Shown: in pieces, positions 11,782 to 22,510 of the stretch
Layout: every line of letters begins with the position of its first letter
Numbering within the stretch: position 1 is the first letter of the stretch
Source of the DNA: Liriodendron chinense
Lineage: Eukaryota; Streptophyta; Magnoliopsida; Magnoliales; Magnoliaceae
Assembly: GCA_003013855.2 (NCBI GenBank)
Contig: PVNU02000424.1
Location: 1,674,001-1,738,000, forward strand
DNA length: 64,000 bases
Direction: 5' to 3'
The notes under the pieces: generated by a model
The model's database searches: none
Told to the model about the DNA's origin: nothing
What the model saw: the letters and a program-made list of their open reading frames with translations, nothing else
Made by a program: the position numbers and the translations under genes

Positions 11782-14193
11782 ATGGCTGCAGCTTCTCTTC
11801 AGATCTTCTGCAACTCCAACGCTTCGGAAAATGTCTCTCCGAAAAGACACAAATGGCCGAGAATAAATCCCACCCGGAACCTAGTCGATCGAAAGATCAC
11901 CCAACCATCATACATTAGAGCGACCCATTCAACGGTCATAAAATCCGGGATCCATTCATCAGACCCCATGATTGCCCGTATTCTCCGGTCTTATGCAGAG
12001 TTCGGTTATATAGATGATGCTCTTCATCTTTTCGAGATGACGAAGAACCCGCCAGATACTTCCCTGTGGAATGTCATGATCAAAGGGTATGTGGATAATG
12101 GATTCTACGAAGAAGCAATTGAATTCTACCAATGGATGCAGTTTTTGGGTGTTCGTCCTGATAATTTCACATTTCCCTTTGTAATCAAATCTTGCTTGGG
12201 CTTGTCTTCTTTTACAGAAGGATCGAAGACTCACTGCAAGCTGATAAAGATCGGATTGCATACGGATATTTTCATCTGCAATTCCCTCATCACAATGTAT
12301 GCAAAGACCGGGTGTATAGAGTTCGCAGAGAAAGTGTTCAACGAAATGCCTGTGAGAGATTTGGTTTCTTGGAATTCGATGGTTGGTGGGTATGTTTCTG
12401 ATGGGGACGGGTGGAGATCGCTTTCATGCTTTAGGAAAATGCATGTGGCCAGAATGAAAGCCGACCGGTTCAGCATAATGGGGGTGCTGGCGGCATGTGC
12501 TCTGGAGAAGTCTCAACGGCATGGGAAGGAAATTCATTGCCATGTAATCAGACATGGGTTTGAATATGATCTCATGGTCGAGACATCGCTTGTTGATATG
12601 TATTGCAAATGCGGGAATGTGGGTTTTGCCAAGCGGGTTTTTAACAGGATGTCTCAGAGAAATGTTGTGGCTTGGAATGCACTGATAGGTGGGTATGTGA
12701 TGAATGATCATCCCCATGAGGCATTTGCTTTCTTGATCAAAATGCAAGAGATTGATAACATGGATCCAGATGCAATCACATTGGTGAACTTGCTTCCTGC
12801 CTGTACACAACTAAGATACCTTTCGCAAGGGAAATTGATTCATGGGAAGGCAATTAGAAGTGGGTTTCTTCCCTTTTTAGTCTTGGAGACTGCACTAGTT
12901 GACATGTATGGAAAATGCGGGGAATTGCGATCAGCAGAAGTGTTATTTGAGCAGATGACTGAGAAGAGCTTGATATCATGGAATGCCATGATCTCTGCTT
13001 ATGTACAGAAAGGGCTGAATCTGGAAGCAATGAAACTTTTCAATGACTTGCAGAAAAGACCTCTAAAGCCAGATGTTGTTACATTTTCGAGCATCATTCC
13101 AGCATATGCCAATTTAGCATTGCTGCGACCGTGCAAGCAAATCCATGGCTATGTCATAAAAAATGGGCATGGTTCAAATACTTTCATTTTGAATTCCCTC
13201 ATTTACATGTATGCCAAATGCGGTGATTTGCAGACTGCAAGGAAGATATTCAACGACATGCAATCAAGGGATGTTGTTACATGGAATGCAATTATCATGG
13301 GATATGGAATTCATGGGTTGGGTGGAACTGCTCTCGAACTTTTCTCTGAAATGCAAGAGAAGGGCATAAAACCAAATGGGAGTACATTTGTTTCTGTGTT
13401 GTCTTCTTGCAGCATTGCCGGCATGGTAGATGAAGGATGGAAGTATTTCAATACTATGCAACAAGACTATGGCATTGATCCTCAAATCGAGCACTATGGG
13501 TGCATGGTCGATCTTCTTGGACGCACAGGAAATCTTGATCAGGTGGAAAGTTTTATAAAGAGAATGCCTCTAACTCCAACAGCAAGAATATGGGGATCTC
13601 TATTGGTTGCAAGTAGAAACAACGGGAACATAGAGTTAGCAGAGTTGGCAGCGGAACACATATTTTCTTTGGAAAATGATAACACCGGGTGCTATGTTCT
13701 TCTGTCTAACATGTATGCTGAAGCTGAGCTGTGGGAAGATGTCGAGAGGGTGAGATCCCTCATGAAGAAAGAAGGCTTAGAGAGAACAATAGGCTGCAGC
13801 GCTGTCGAGCTGAATAGTAAGACATGCCGTTTCCTCAACGGAGACAGGTCCCATGAAAAAACCAACTTGATCTATGATGTTCTTGATATTCTGTTGAGAA
13901 AGATAGGAGAAGCTGTGTATACTCCCAGTGCAATGTTTAAACCGCAAGATGTAGTGAGGAGAAAAGCAAGCTTGCCGACTGGTCATAGTTTGAGGTTGGC
14001 ACTTTCTTTTGGGCTCATCTCCACAACAGTTGGCACTCCAATCCTCGTGAAAAAAAATGTTAGAATATGCGACGATTGCCATCATGTTGCAAAGCTGATA
14101 TCTAAAATTGGAAGGCGGGAGATTATAGTGGGGGATTCAAGTATCTATCACCGCTTCAAAGATGGGCGATGTTGTTGTGGTGATTATTGGTGA
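11782..14193 (+). CDS. DYW-class pentatricopeptide repeat protein, At4g35130-like
   Basis: An uninterrupted 803-residue PLS-type PPR protein, a family that binds organellar RNA and guides C-to-U editing in plastids or mitochondria. Residues 1-50 are Ser/Arg/Lys-rich and could be a targeting peptide. PPR repeats fill about 60-605, with the recurring S/A-W-N motif at about 199, 300, 402 and 503 and LWN at 95-97. An E/E+ region spans about 605-710, then a DYW domain to the terminal D-Y-W (801-803). Zinc ligands C763, C766 and the C797-x-C799 pair are present. The HxE deaminase motif is not: it reads H735-S736-L737, so the catalytic Glu is missing. From memory, Arabidopsis At4g35130 also has a degenerate motif here; orthology is inferred from similar length and many shared stretches. 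The start is the first Met of the frame, close after a TATA-like site. No intron is needed. It is the only intact host gene seen; its repeat-rich surroundings say nothing of its partner RNA. Confidence 0.95.
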   Translation: MAAASLQIFCNSNASENVSPKRHKWPRINPTRNLVDRKITQPSYIRATHSTVIKSGIHSSDPMIARILRSYAEFGYIDDALHLFEMTKNPPDTSLWNVMIKGYVDNGFYEEAIEFYQWMQFLGVRPDNFTFPFVIKSCLGLSSFTEGSKTHCKLIKIGLHTDIFICNSLITMYAKTGCIEFAEKVFNEMPVRDLVSWNSMVGGYVSDGDGWRSLSCFRKMHVARMKADRFSIMGVLAACALEKSQRHGKEIHCHVIRHGFEYDLMVETSLVDMYCKCGNVGFAKRVFNRMSQRNVVAWNALIGGYVMNDHPHEAFAFLIKMQEIDNMDPDAITLVNLLPACTQLRYLSQGKLIHGKAIRSGFLPFLVLETALVDMYGKCGELRSAEVLFEQMTEKSLISWNAMISAYVQKGLNLEAMKLFNDLQKRPLKPDVVTFSSIIPAYANLALLRPCKQIHGYVIKNGHGSNTFILNSLIYMYAKCGDLQTARKIFNDMQSRDVVTWNAIIMGYGIHGLGGTALELFSEMQEKGIKPNGSTFVSVLSSCSIAGMVDEGWKYFNTMQQDYGIDPQIEHYGCMVDLLGRTGNLDQVESFIKRMPLTPTARIWGSLLVASRNNGNIELAELAAEHIFSLENDNTGCYVLLSNMYAEAELWEDVERVRSLMKKEGLERTIGCSAVELNSKTCRFLNGDRSHEKTNLIYDVLDILLRKIGEAVYTPSAMFKPQDVVRRKASLPTGHSLRLALSFGLISTTVGTPILVKKNVRICDDCHHVAKLISKIGRREIIVGDSSIYHRFKDGRCCCGDYW

Positions 14194-15355
14194 TATTGTT
14201 TAAAGATGAGGGCTTTGGGAAACACATGCTTGCCACATAAGCTGCAAGGCTTGACTATGAATCAAGGGTGTGGTAGACTTTCTTGCCCAATTGACCATTG
14301 AACATGACATGATATCATATCTGAGGTGTTATACAATGTTTGGGTCAAATATCTGTAAAACACCATGTGAGCTTTCAATTCTTACAAGTGGGGCCCATGG
14401 TTTGTGATCCAAATGGTTGACACAATGGGCCTCAAAGCAGATGCTCCATGCTTTAAAAATCTTCCAGAAATAGTTGGTTGAGAAATAGATGGTTAAAAAA
14501 AAAACCTCTCGATAGTTTGCCAAGAAATAGAGAACTTAGACAAAGCACATCAATGGTTCACTACCAACCACGAAAAAAGAAGGGCCAAATATTCAATGGC
14601 TAGAATAGGATCCTTCAATCTGGGGTTTTTTTGGAGCATTTTCCATCCATTGTTAGCTCCATCATATCCATGGTTTGAATCACTGAACCATGGAATGCAC
14701 TTGTAGAAACTGAAAGACCAAACAGTACTCTACAATGGTTTGGTGCAAGCTCTATTTAATACCTCATCTTGTTTATGTAATGCCAGGAAGTTGATGAGAA
14801 GCTGCATTTGAAGGAGAAATCTAGATGCTTAACATCCTATTCTTGGCGAGGTTCTCTGACTGACATACAAGGTGAAGGAACCTATTCAGGGGTTGATAGA
14901 AATCTAGATGCTTAACATCCTAATCTTGGCAAGATCCTCCGACTGACATACAAGGTGAAGGAACCTATTCAGTGTATGGTGAAGTTCGCAGTAAGCCTAG
15001 CTAGACAGTTCCTCGAAGCGAACATGTTCTGTTGACACTTCTACACCAAGCAAGGAAGCAGGTTTAATGTTACTGGGAAATATTGGAATGAAAAAGCAAA
15101 GCTGATGTTGAACTTAGTTTTTCCATGATAAAAGCTTTCAGGTAGATTTGTACAGTAAAAAACCCAACTAGCAGCAGATGATGCTTATAAAATGCCCCGT
15201 ACATGCCGATTTTTCAAATTTGTGATGTTTATTCAGTACTTCCCTGTGATGTGGTTCTCCTTTTTGTTCATGACCATGCCATTCATTACTCTCCTAAACC
15301 CAAATTTGAAAAAATCAAGTATTCATTTAGTAGGAACACTAAGTGCTTGTTTCTT
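14194..15355 (+). other. PPR 3' flank with a 74-bp direct duplication
   Basis: The likely 3' UTR lies at the start; no clear polyadenylation signal was identified. 14330-14720 carries pieces of a dispersed family (GTGGGGCCCATGGTTTGTGA, CACTGAACCATGGAATGCAC) that recurs near 16790 and 19080. Confidence 0.35.
14816..14972. repeat. 74-bp direct duplication
   Basis: 14816-14889 and 14899-14972 both begin GAAATCTAGATGCTTAACAT and end GGTGAAGGAACCTATTCAG, separated by 9 bp. They differ at only a few bases. Confidence 0.9.
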
Positions 15356-15415
15356 CATCATCATCATCTAAGTCTTATCCCAAATAATTGGGTCAGCTAC
15401 ATGATTTCTGTTCTC
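15356..15415 (-). repeat. SINE/LINE-like 3' tail
   Basis: CATCATCATCATCTAAG followed by TCTTATCCCAAATAATTGGG and TCAGCTACATG is the reverse complement of the common plant retroposon tail TTGGGATAAGGCTTNGATGATG. Only the tail is clear; I did not delimit a 5' end. Confidence 0.4.
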
Positions 15416-18122
15416 TCATTCCACTCTATCAAGGGCTATGATACATTTCGTCTCATGCCTCAATCTTTGCTCAATCGCTCTCTCCCTAAGGGCATTACAT
15501 GATTGAGATATTACTGACCGGTTGCACTAAAAGCTCGAGCTGTTAGGGAACGAAAGAACAATGTATATCAGGGGGGTTGCTGACACCTCCAACATGAGAA
15601 GGATATGAACTGTGTACGGCTTTTGCCAGTGGGCCACAACAACACTGTTTCATCTAGTGGGAAGGAGCCTGCCCTCCTTTCTTCTTATTATTATATTTTT
15701 TTGGGGAGTGTTTGTTTGTTTTGGCACTGCTCCTAAGCGAAAACGGTTGGAAATGATAGGCCTTTCTCCACTTGATGACAACATGGAGGGATTAACAGGG
15801 CCCATCTTGAGAAACTGTCTGCAGTTCAAGTCCTCTTGAATATGTGTAACAGAAATGTGCTCTAAGGGAGTCTCATATGTGGATCTCAACAACCTAGGAC
15901 AGCTGCCTAACTGTACAAATTATTTCTGACCATACAATCAAACTATTTTCTATCAATACACACTATGGTATTGATTCCCAAAGTGGGGGTGGCTAACATT
16001 GTGATGTGATTAACAATTTTATTTTTCCCTCATAGCAGAAATAAGGTGGTTCGGTGGTATACTATTTGTATCTGCTTATTAGTAACTCATTTAAAGACCT
16101 ATGCATTCTGTTATCATTTCTAATTGGACCATCCATTAATTCAATTGGAGGAGGATTATAAATGAATAAATATTTTTTATTTTCACAGAATCGATGGACT
16201 TTCCATAGGACCCATTTTACTGACGGGATTCATCACTACTTTAGCTGGGTAGGTGGGTGTACTAACAATGGGGTGTGGTGTGTGAACAAACCCAAAAAAA
16301 AAAATAAATAAATAAATAAATTTGGTAGTACGAATGCGTCTAAGAGTATATTCTAGCAATACACTACTAGTATGGTAGTACAAATGCATCTATACAACGA
16401 CACCTATACGTATACATACCTAAGAATATCAAAATAAATTCTACTAATATAGTAGAATTTTTTCTCCTTGTTACTTATTTAGCCAATCAAAAGTGAAAAT
16501 GTAAGGATTTTCCCATTTGGTGGATAAATGGTTTTGCCCGTTAGTAGGCTAGCACCAGGGGTTGGCATTGAGCACATGTCTCTTACTTCAGTTCAGGCTT
16601 TCACTGTTTACAATCGGTCATACGGTTAGGTGATCTAAACCATTGATTTGATGGGCTAATTGTGGATGGTCAATTGCACCGAAGATCATCCAAATGGAAA
16701 AGTCCTAACCCTTTCAATAGGTAGCCCAACAAACAAATGGTTAGGAAAATAAAAAGTGCGGCAGTGTTACAGATCTAAGATCTTCCAATCTGGTTGATCA
16801 CTGAACCATGGGCCCCACTCGTAGAAAATGAAGACTCTAATGTTGCATACAAGCTGAATGTACTATAATGCTCCATAATGTAAACTTCTGCCTACTGCTA
16901 GGAGTAGGCGGGGTTGATGGAGTAGCCGTCTATGGGCTGGGCTTGGGCGGAAATTTTTCGCCATCTTTTTCCCAGACCTCATCAAACCCAAGCTTTTTAT
17001 TCTCTGAATTATCGACGTTTCTCCCTATTTACTGAATTTTTAACGATAGAGATCGAATTAAATAGAAACATTTCACCTTTTGTTTTTTGCCATTTGCCGT
17101 TTTTCTACCTATAGATGGGCAAGCTGCAGGTGGGCCTGAATTTCAGGACTGAAAAAAGTGTCATGGGCTTGGGCTGACCTGTACACCTAGCCCAAATATA
17201 GGCCATTGACAGCCATAGAAATGCCCCTTCGAAGCTGCCAATATTCCATATTTCCATCCATCAAGTATCATGGTAGGTAACTTATATGCGACTCTATCAA
17301 ATCACGTGCACACGCACGAGATGCACGAGTTACTGAAGAAAATTTCAGGCTTTCCTAAATGATGTCCGCTTGTACTTACGGAGTGTAGCACAAGTTATGT
17401 AAGATACACGCATTGCATTAGATCAACTGATCACCTACATGCAGTGTACCACTACTTGTGGTACTGCACGATCTGTCCCACTAACATGTCAGCTTTGTTG
17501 GACATCAATGCCCTGAAAACGGTAAGCCCTGCCATGAAAATCACCTGCCACAAGAATTAGGTGGGTTCGCTCATCAGAGAGGCCACACTCTTAGAACCAG
17601 TAGATAACCAACGTGTGGCCCACCTGGTGAGCAGTTCAGCCTGATTTTCTAGATGGCTATCTTCGTGGTGGGGCCTATTGTTTCAATGGCGCTGATTTCA
17701 TAAACAGGTGGCATGTTTGTGGGAAGGATGGTACAGTGTTACATATGAGATCCAAGCCGTCCATCAGATAGGTATTACCATGTGGACCTCCTTTCCCAAA
17801 AATCAGATTAACCCGCTCATCAAATGGAGCTAAAATGTTAGAAAACTTAGAAAAATGGGGCTAATTATTATTTTTATTAATCCGTTTATTTCATAATCTG
17901 TAGCTTACCTAATCCATGGACAGTCCAATAGATGGTTGTGAGCAGCCCATGAAGTCAAGAGCATATTTCAAGGGCTACCATGCAAAAATAAGACTGATTG
18001 GATGATCCATTCTAGATTCAGCCTTATTTTTTTGTAGCCATCCCTTTTCCTATCGATGGAAAAGGGATGGTTAGGATTGCCTAACAGAAGTGGTTCTTTA
18101 GAATCATAAGCAAAATCCAGAT
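15416..18122. other. Gene-free region with old dispersed repeats
   Basis: No coding sequence supported. An (AAAT)n tract lies at about 16297-16321. Stretches near 16600-16830 (GATCTAAACCATTGATTTGA, CTGAACCATGGGCCCCACTC) and 17620-17830 (GATCCAAGCCGTCCATCAGA) look like decayed non-coding repeats related in wording to those at 14.4-14.7 and 19.0-19.2 kb. Confidence 0.4.
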
Positions 18123-18230
18123 GAGATTGTGTGTAATAGAGGTTATGGGTTGAGGAATCTGCCTATAGAGATTGTGTGTAATAGAGGTTTTGGGTTGAGG
18201 AATCTGCCTATAGAGATTGTGTGTAATAAT
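18123..18230. repeat. 45-bp tandem repeat, about 2.4 copies
   Basis: GAGATTGTGTGTAATA starts at 18123, 18168 and 18213, exactly 45 bp apart. Confidence 0.95.
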
Positions 18231-18255
18231 AGCATCTGACTACCTGCCTCTGGAG

Positions 18256-18826
18256 GTAGGAATGGCAATGGGTTGAGTTGGCCTGTGGCTCAGCTGAACT
18301 CACCTGCTTTTGACACGGGTTCCCTGGCTCATTTAAATAAATTGGTCAATCTTGGATTCAAACATACTTGATCGGGCCCATAGAGGTTATGGGTTGGTTG
18401 GGCTAGAGGACCCACCTCAACCCGTTGCGCAGTAACAAACTAAGAGAAGTGTAGACACACATAAGATGTATGTATGTAGTGCATATATCCACTACTCTGG
18501 GTCAGGCTGGGTATGCCTTTCGCCCCTACAAGTCGGGTCCATAATTCTACAACTTGGTGACTCGACTCAAAACTCAGCCGAGTCAACTTGACTCGGTGAG
18601 ATTACGAGCCAAGTTGGCATGAAATTCTGTTGTGAGAATGACTCAGTCTTGGCTCGAGTCAACTAGATGACTCAACCCATGTCAGGCTTGGGCTTCATGA
18701 CTTTCAAATGGGTCAGGTCAAGTCGTATGGTAAATGGATCAGGTTGGGGACAGAGATCTTGGCCCCTTCAGAAACGGGTTGAGTTTTGGTGATCCCGATC
18801 TGACCCAGGGACTCGTTGCCCCCCTT
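18256..18826. mobile_element. hAT-like non-autonomous element (probable)
   Basis: The left end TAGGAATGGCAATGGGTTGA and the inverse of the right end (AAGGGGGGCAACGAGTCCCT) resemble the widespread hAT terminus AGGGGTGGCAAYGGGT. The interior is non-coding and rich in GACTCG words. No exact 8-bp duplication could be fixed, so limits are approximate. Confidence 0.4.
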
Positions 18827-19489
18827 GATGGAGATGGAAGGATGGATATTCATGCCTTTGCATTTTGTACCACACATTGGTACATATGATGATCCGAACC
18901 AGGAATTGTGTGGGCGATTGGTCCCTAATCAAAATTTACTTCGATGGGAGTATCTTAATAACCGTCTAATAATTGAAAGTTCGCCCACTCAATGGGAACC
19001 GTTGCTGATTTTTGTCTTGTAGGGTTCATTTGTATTCAACCAGCTAAAGGGCTAGAATCTTCCAAACATCGTGATTTTTGGACCATGGTTCATTCACTAT
19101 TGAATATACAAAATTGATGGTTTAGATCTCAGCCATGTGAATCACTTGTTCAGAATGACAAACTAAAGTTTCAAGTTTGAGGGCGTTTGGCATCTTTATG
19201 ATAAGAGCTTATTTTCTATATTAAAAAAAAAGTATATAAAAAAAAACATTTAGGCTGTTTGGTAAAAGTCTAATTAGGTGGCTTATTTGTTTAGAAAGTA
19301 GTAAGCAAGCTCTCATTTTATAAGTTAGAAATGGGTTATTTTTTGAAATAGAGCTTATTAGGATTAAGCCGGTAGACATCTGTAGCAAATTTTTAGACAA
19401 GTTTGTCCTTTAACTTTTCAAGTAATTTTCATCTTGCCCTCTTCTCTTCTCTTTACAATCTTTCAGAGGCAGGCCTATATGATGAACAA
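18827..19489. other. Gene-free; possible outer end of a larger element
   Basis: From about 19178 the text GGGCGTTTGGCATC, then A/T-rich ATAAGAGCTTATTTTCTA and TTTGGTAAAAGTC, resembles ends of hAT-type MITEs. Loosely inverted counterparts occur at 22620-22760 (TTTTACTAAACAAG), which would make the minisatellite between them the interior of one larger element. Confidence 0.3.
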
Positions 19490-20318
19490 CCCATATTAAA
19501 GGTGAGCCCCACATAATGAATGGTCACATCAAAGGTGGGCCCACATAATGTATGGTCACATTAAAGGTGAGCCCCACATGTTGGATGGCCCGCATCAAAG
19601 TGTGGCCCCACATGGTGGATGATCCACATCAAGCAACCCCTACCTGATGGACAGTCCACATCAATGGTGGGCCCACATGATGGACGGTGGACATTGAATG
19701 TGGGACCACATGATGAAAATTGACATTAAAGGTCGGCCCACATGATGGATGACCCATATTGAAGTTGGGCCCCACATGATGGATGATTCACAACAAACGT
19801 GGGACCTACATCATGAATGGCTTGGATAAAAATGTGGCTTTGCATGATGGATTATCCACATCGAGTGGGCCCCACATGATCAAGAAAGGTGGGACCCACA
19901 TGATGGATGGTGGACATCAAAGGTGGCCCCCTCATGATGAACGACCCATATTGAACACGAAGCCCCACATGATGTATCGTCCACATCAAGGTGGGCCCAC
20001 ATAATAAACTGTTCATATCAAAGGTGGGTCCCATATGATGGATGGCCCGCATCAAAGTGTGGCCAGCATGACGGAACATCCACATCAAGTGGGCCCCAGT
20101 TGATGAGCCGTCCACATTAAAGGTGGGATCCACATGATGGATGATGGTCATTGAAGATGTGCCCATATGATGGCGGTTGACATCAAAGGTGGGCCCACAT
20201 GATGAACGACCCATATTGAAGGTGGGGCCCACACAATGAATGGTCTACATCAAGGTGGGCCCACATAATGGACGGAATAGGCTTCACATGATGGATGACC
20301 CACATCAAAGTGTGACCG
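19490..20318. repeat. GTGGGCCCACATGATGG minisatellite, left block
   Basis: Degenerate tandem units of about 32-38 bp of the form GTGGGCCCACATGATGGATG followed by GTCCACATCAAAG, roughly two dozen copies. It continues at 22180 after the hAT insertion. Confidence 0.9.
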
Positions 20319-20326
20319 CTCATAAT
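20319..20326. repeat. 8-bp target site duplication (left), CTCATAAT
   Basis: Identical to 22172-22179 and directly abutting the element ends. Confidence 0.85.
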
Positions 20327-20663
20327 TATGGCTGCACATTGATTCGATCAATTTGATTTTGGATGAAATTGAAATTGAATTGATCTTAAATTTTTAAAAT
20401 TAAAATTAAAATTGAATTGATCTTAATTTTGAAATTTCAAATTGAAATTGAATTGACCTAATTTTTTTGGAATTGAATTGAGATTGAATCGATGAATTTT
20501 TTGATTCGATTTTTCACATATTGCAATTTGAAAACTTATAGGTTTTGTAAGTTTGGATTTTATAGTATCTCAAATAATAATATTAGTATAAATACTTTTG
20601 AAAACATATGCATAATAACTAGTACATACATGAAAAATAAAAAGATTGTATTGATCCAAAGCT

Positions 20664-20832
20664 TTAAGGCTCAAAAAATGTTTTTAATGGTTATTCATCA
20701 CTCTCTCTCTTAGTATGGTCCACCTGAGATTTGATCTTCTTATAATTTTAGATCATGTCCTAAAATGAGACGTAAAAATAGATGGACATAATGGATATAG
20801 AAAACATACATCAAGGTAGGCCCCACACAGTA
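20664..20832. mobile_element. Fold-back repeat copy E (right half)
   Basis: TATGGTCCACCTGAGATTTG, TTTTAGATCATGTCCTAAAA, TAGATGGACATAATGGATAT, ACATACATCAAGGTAGGCCC follow the family order. Confidence 0.6.
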
Positions 20833-20954
20833 GTGGTAACACCCACTAAGTTGTTACCAATGTCGCACTTAATTCACTCTTGGGCGAACTTCAGATTACG
20901 TACTAACTTAGCATACTTTTGTCTTACTTAGTAAACTAAGTTGGGCCTACTTTG

Positions 20955-21372
20955 AATGCATTTGATTTACCACACCGTCTATTCATTTTGCCTGCTCGTT
21001 TTAGCCGTTGAGCCCAAAATTGAAGCATATTCGAAACTTGGTTGGACCATGTCACATGAAACAGTGGGAATAATGATTTCCACAGTTGAAACCTTCCTAG
21101 GGCCCACAATGATGTTTATTTGTCATCCAACCTGTTCGTAAGATAAGGTAGACATGTATGAATGAAAAACACAAATATCAGCTTGATTCAAAACTTCTGT
21201 GGCCTACAATAATTTTTCAATGGTAGAGGTTCAATTCACATTGTTTCCTATGGTGTGTGGCACTTGAGGTTTGTATACGTTTTAATTTTGGACTCGAGCC
21301 ATAAAATTATCTTTCAAAGTGGATGAACAGAGTGGATAAAACGAATAAATTACTGTGGGACCCATAGAGTTT
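20955..21372. mobile_element. Fold-back repeat copy F
   Basis: The left half (ACACCGTCTATTCATTTTGC, GTTGAGCCCAAAATTGA, TTGGTTGGACCATG) mirrors the right half (GGTGTGTGGCACTTGAGGTT, TTGGACTCGAGCCATAAAAT, GATGAACAGAGTGGATAAAA). The middle has GTTTATTTGTCATCCAACCTG. Confidence 0.6.
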
Positions 21373-21471
21373 ACTTAGTACGCCAAGTATACTGAATTAC
21401 TAAGTAGGCAATTTGATTTGTCTTGGACTCTTGGGTGGGCACGGATATGTAGAAGGGTGGTTTCAAAGCTC

Positions 21472-21893
21472 TATGGGCCCCACCATGGTATGTGTGTTTT
21501 ATCTAGGCCCTCCATCCATTTTTTTTCATCTGATTCTAAGACATTATCCCAAAAATGAGACATCCAAATCTCAAGTGGACCACACCACAACAAAGCAGTG
21601 GGGGATTGGCGCTTATTGTTGAAAACTTTTTGGGGCCTTAGAAGTTTAGTATCAAGCTAATATTTGTTTTTTTTCCTTCCTCTAGGTCTATGTGACTTAT
21701 CAACAAGTTGGATGGCAAATAAATATTACAATGGGCCCTAGGAAGAATTTAATGGTGGACGTTCAATCCCCATTGTTTTGTTGTGGTGTGGTAATCTGAG
21801 ATATATATCTTTCTAATTTTTTAATTTTTTCCTTAAATTCATATGTAAAAATGGATGGACAGCATAGATAAAACAAACTATGATGTATCTATT
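21472..21893. mobile_element. Fold-back repeat copy G (best preserved)
   Basis: The left end GGGCCCCACCATGGTATGTG, TTTTATCTAGGCCCTCCATC faces the right end GGATGGACAGCATAGATAAA. Inner blocks CAAGTGGACCACACCACAAC and GTTGTGGTGTGGTAATCTGA are mutual inverses. Confidence 0.65.
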
Positions 21894-21906
21894 TCATCCA
21901 TATTCC

Positions 21907-21907
<1 letters not shown>

Positions 21908-21986
<79 letters not shown>
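21908..21986. repeat. (TA)n microsatellite, about 39 units
   Basis: A pure TA run. Open frames of alternating Tyr/Ile read through it are artefacts. Confidence 0.97.
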
Positions 21987-21992
<6 letters not shown>

Positions 21993-22171
21993 GATACAGA
22001 TCAATTCGATTTTTTATTCGATTCAATCGATCAGAGCCGAAAATTGAAATTGAATTATTTTTAAAAAAAAATTGAATTAAATTGATCTTGGAGAACAATT
22101 TGATTCAATTCGATTTATTTGATTCAATTCAATCGATAAATTAATCATTAATTGAATTGTGTGCAGTCCTA

Positions 22172-22179
22172 CTCATAAT
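22172..22179. repeat. 8-bp target site duplication (right), CTCATAAT
   Basis: Matches 20319-20326. Confidence 0.85.
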
Positions 22180-22510
22180 GGACAGTCCTCGAAGTGGATG
22201 ACATGATGGATGATCCACATAGAAGGTGCGCCCCACATGATGAGTGGTGGATATCAAAATTGGACCCCACATGATGGACAATCCACTTCGGTCTACATTA
22301 TGGACACCTCAAATGTGGACTACACGTGATGGGCACATAAAGGACAATTGACATTAATAGTGAGCCCCACATGATAGATGACTTACATCAAGGTGGGCCC
22401 CTAATGATGAATGGTCCACATCCAAGACGGCCCTTGCATGATGGACCACCCACTTTGAAGGTTTGGTTCACACAATGAATGGTCCCCATCAAAGGTGGGC
22501 TCCAAATCCG
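22180..22510. repeat. GTGGGCCCACATGATGG minisatellite, right block
   Basis: Same degenerate units as the left block (CATGATGGATGATCCACAT, GTGAGCCCCACATGATAG), roughly nine copies. Confidence 0.85.

Larger units (their letters stand above)
20327..22171. mobile_element. Non-autonomous hAT-type element, 1,845 bp
   Basis: It begins TATGGCTGCAC and ends GTGCAGTCCTA, whose complement is TAGGACTGCAC (9 of 11 identical). Both ends abut the 8-bp duplication CTCATAAT; 8-bp duplications and TAGGRCTGCA-type termini are hallmarks of hAT transposons. Subterminal A/T-rich GATTCGATCAATTTGA / GATTCAATTCGATTTATT tracts (20341-20515, 21986-22150) are inversely related. There is no transposase; the inside holds three fold-back copies (E, F, G) and a long (TA)n. 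Removing it restores the minisatellite in phase. Confidence 0.85.

Noticed and set aside
11782..12401. Additional antisense or out-of-frame genes over the PPR gene
   Set aside because: Shadows of the coding frame; none shows a domain.
19783..20232. Repeat protein frames in the GTGGGCCCAC minisatellite
   Set aside because: Tandem non-coding repeat; frames on both strands, degenerate units and no conserved period in codons.
21855..22098. Tyr-Ile repeat proteins on both strands
   Set aside because: Direct translation of the (TA)n microsatellite.
19490..22510. CRISPR-like array
   Set aside because: Units are degenerate, adjacent, without unique spacers, in a plant genome.
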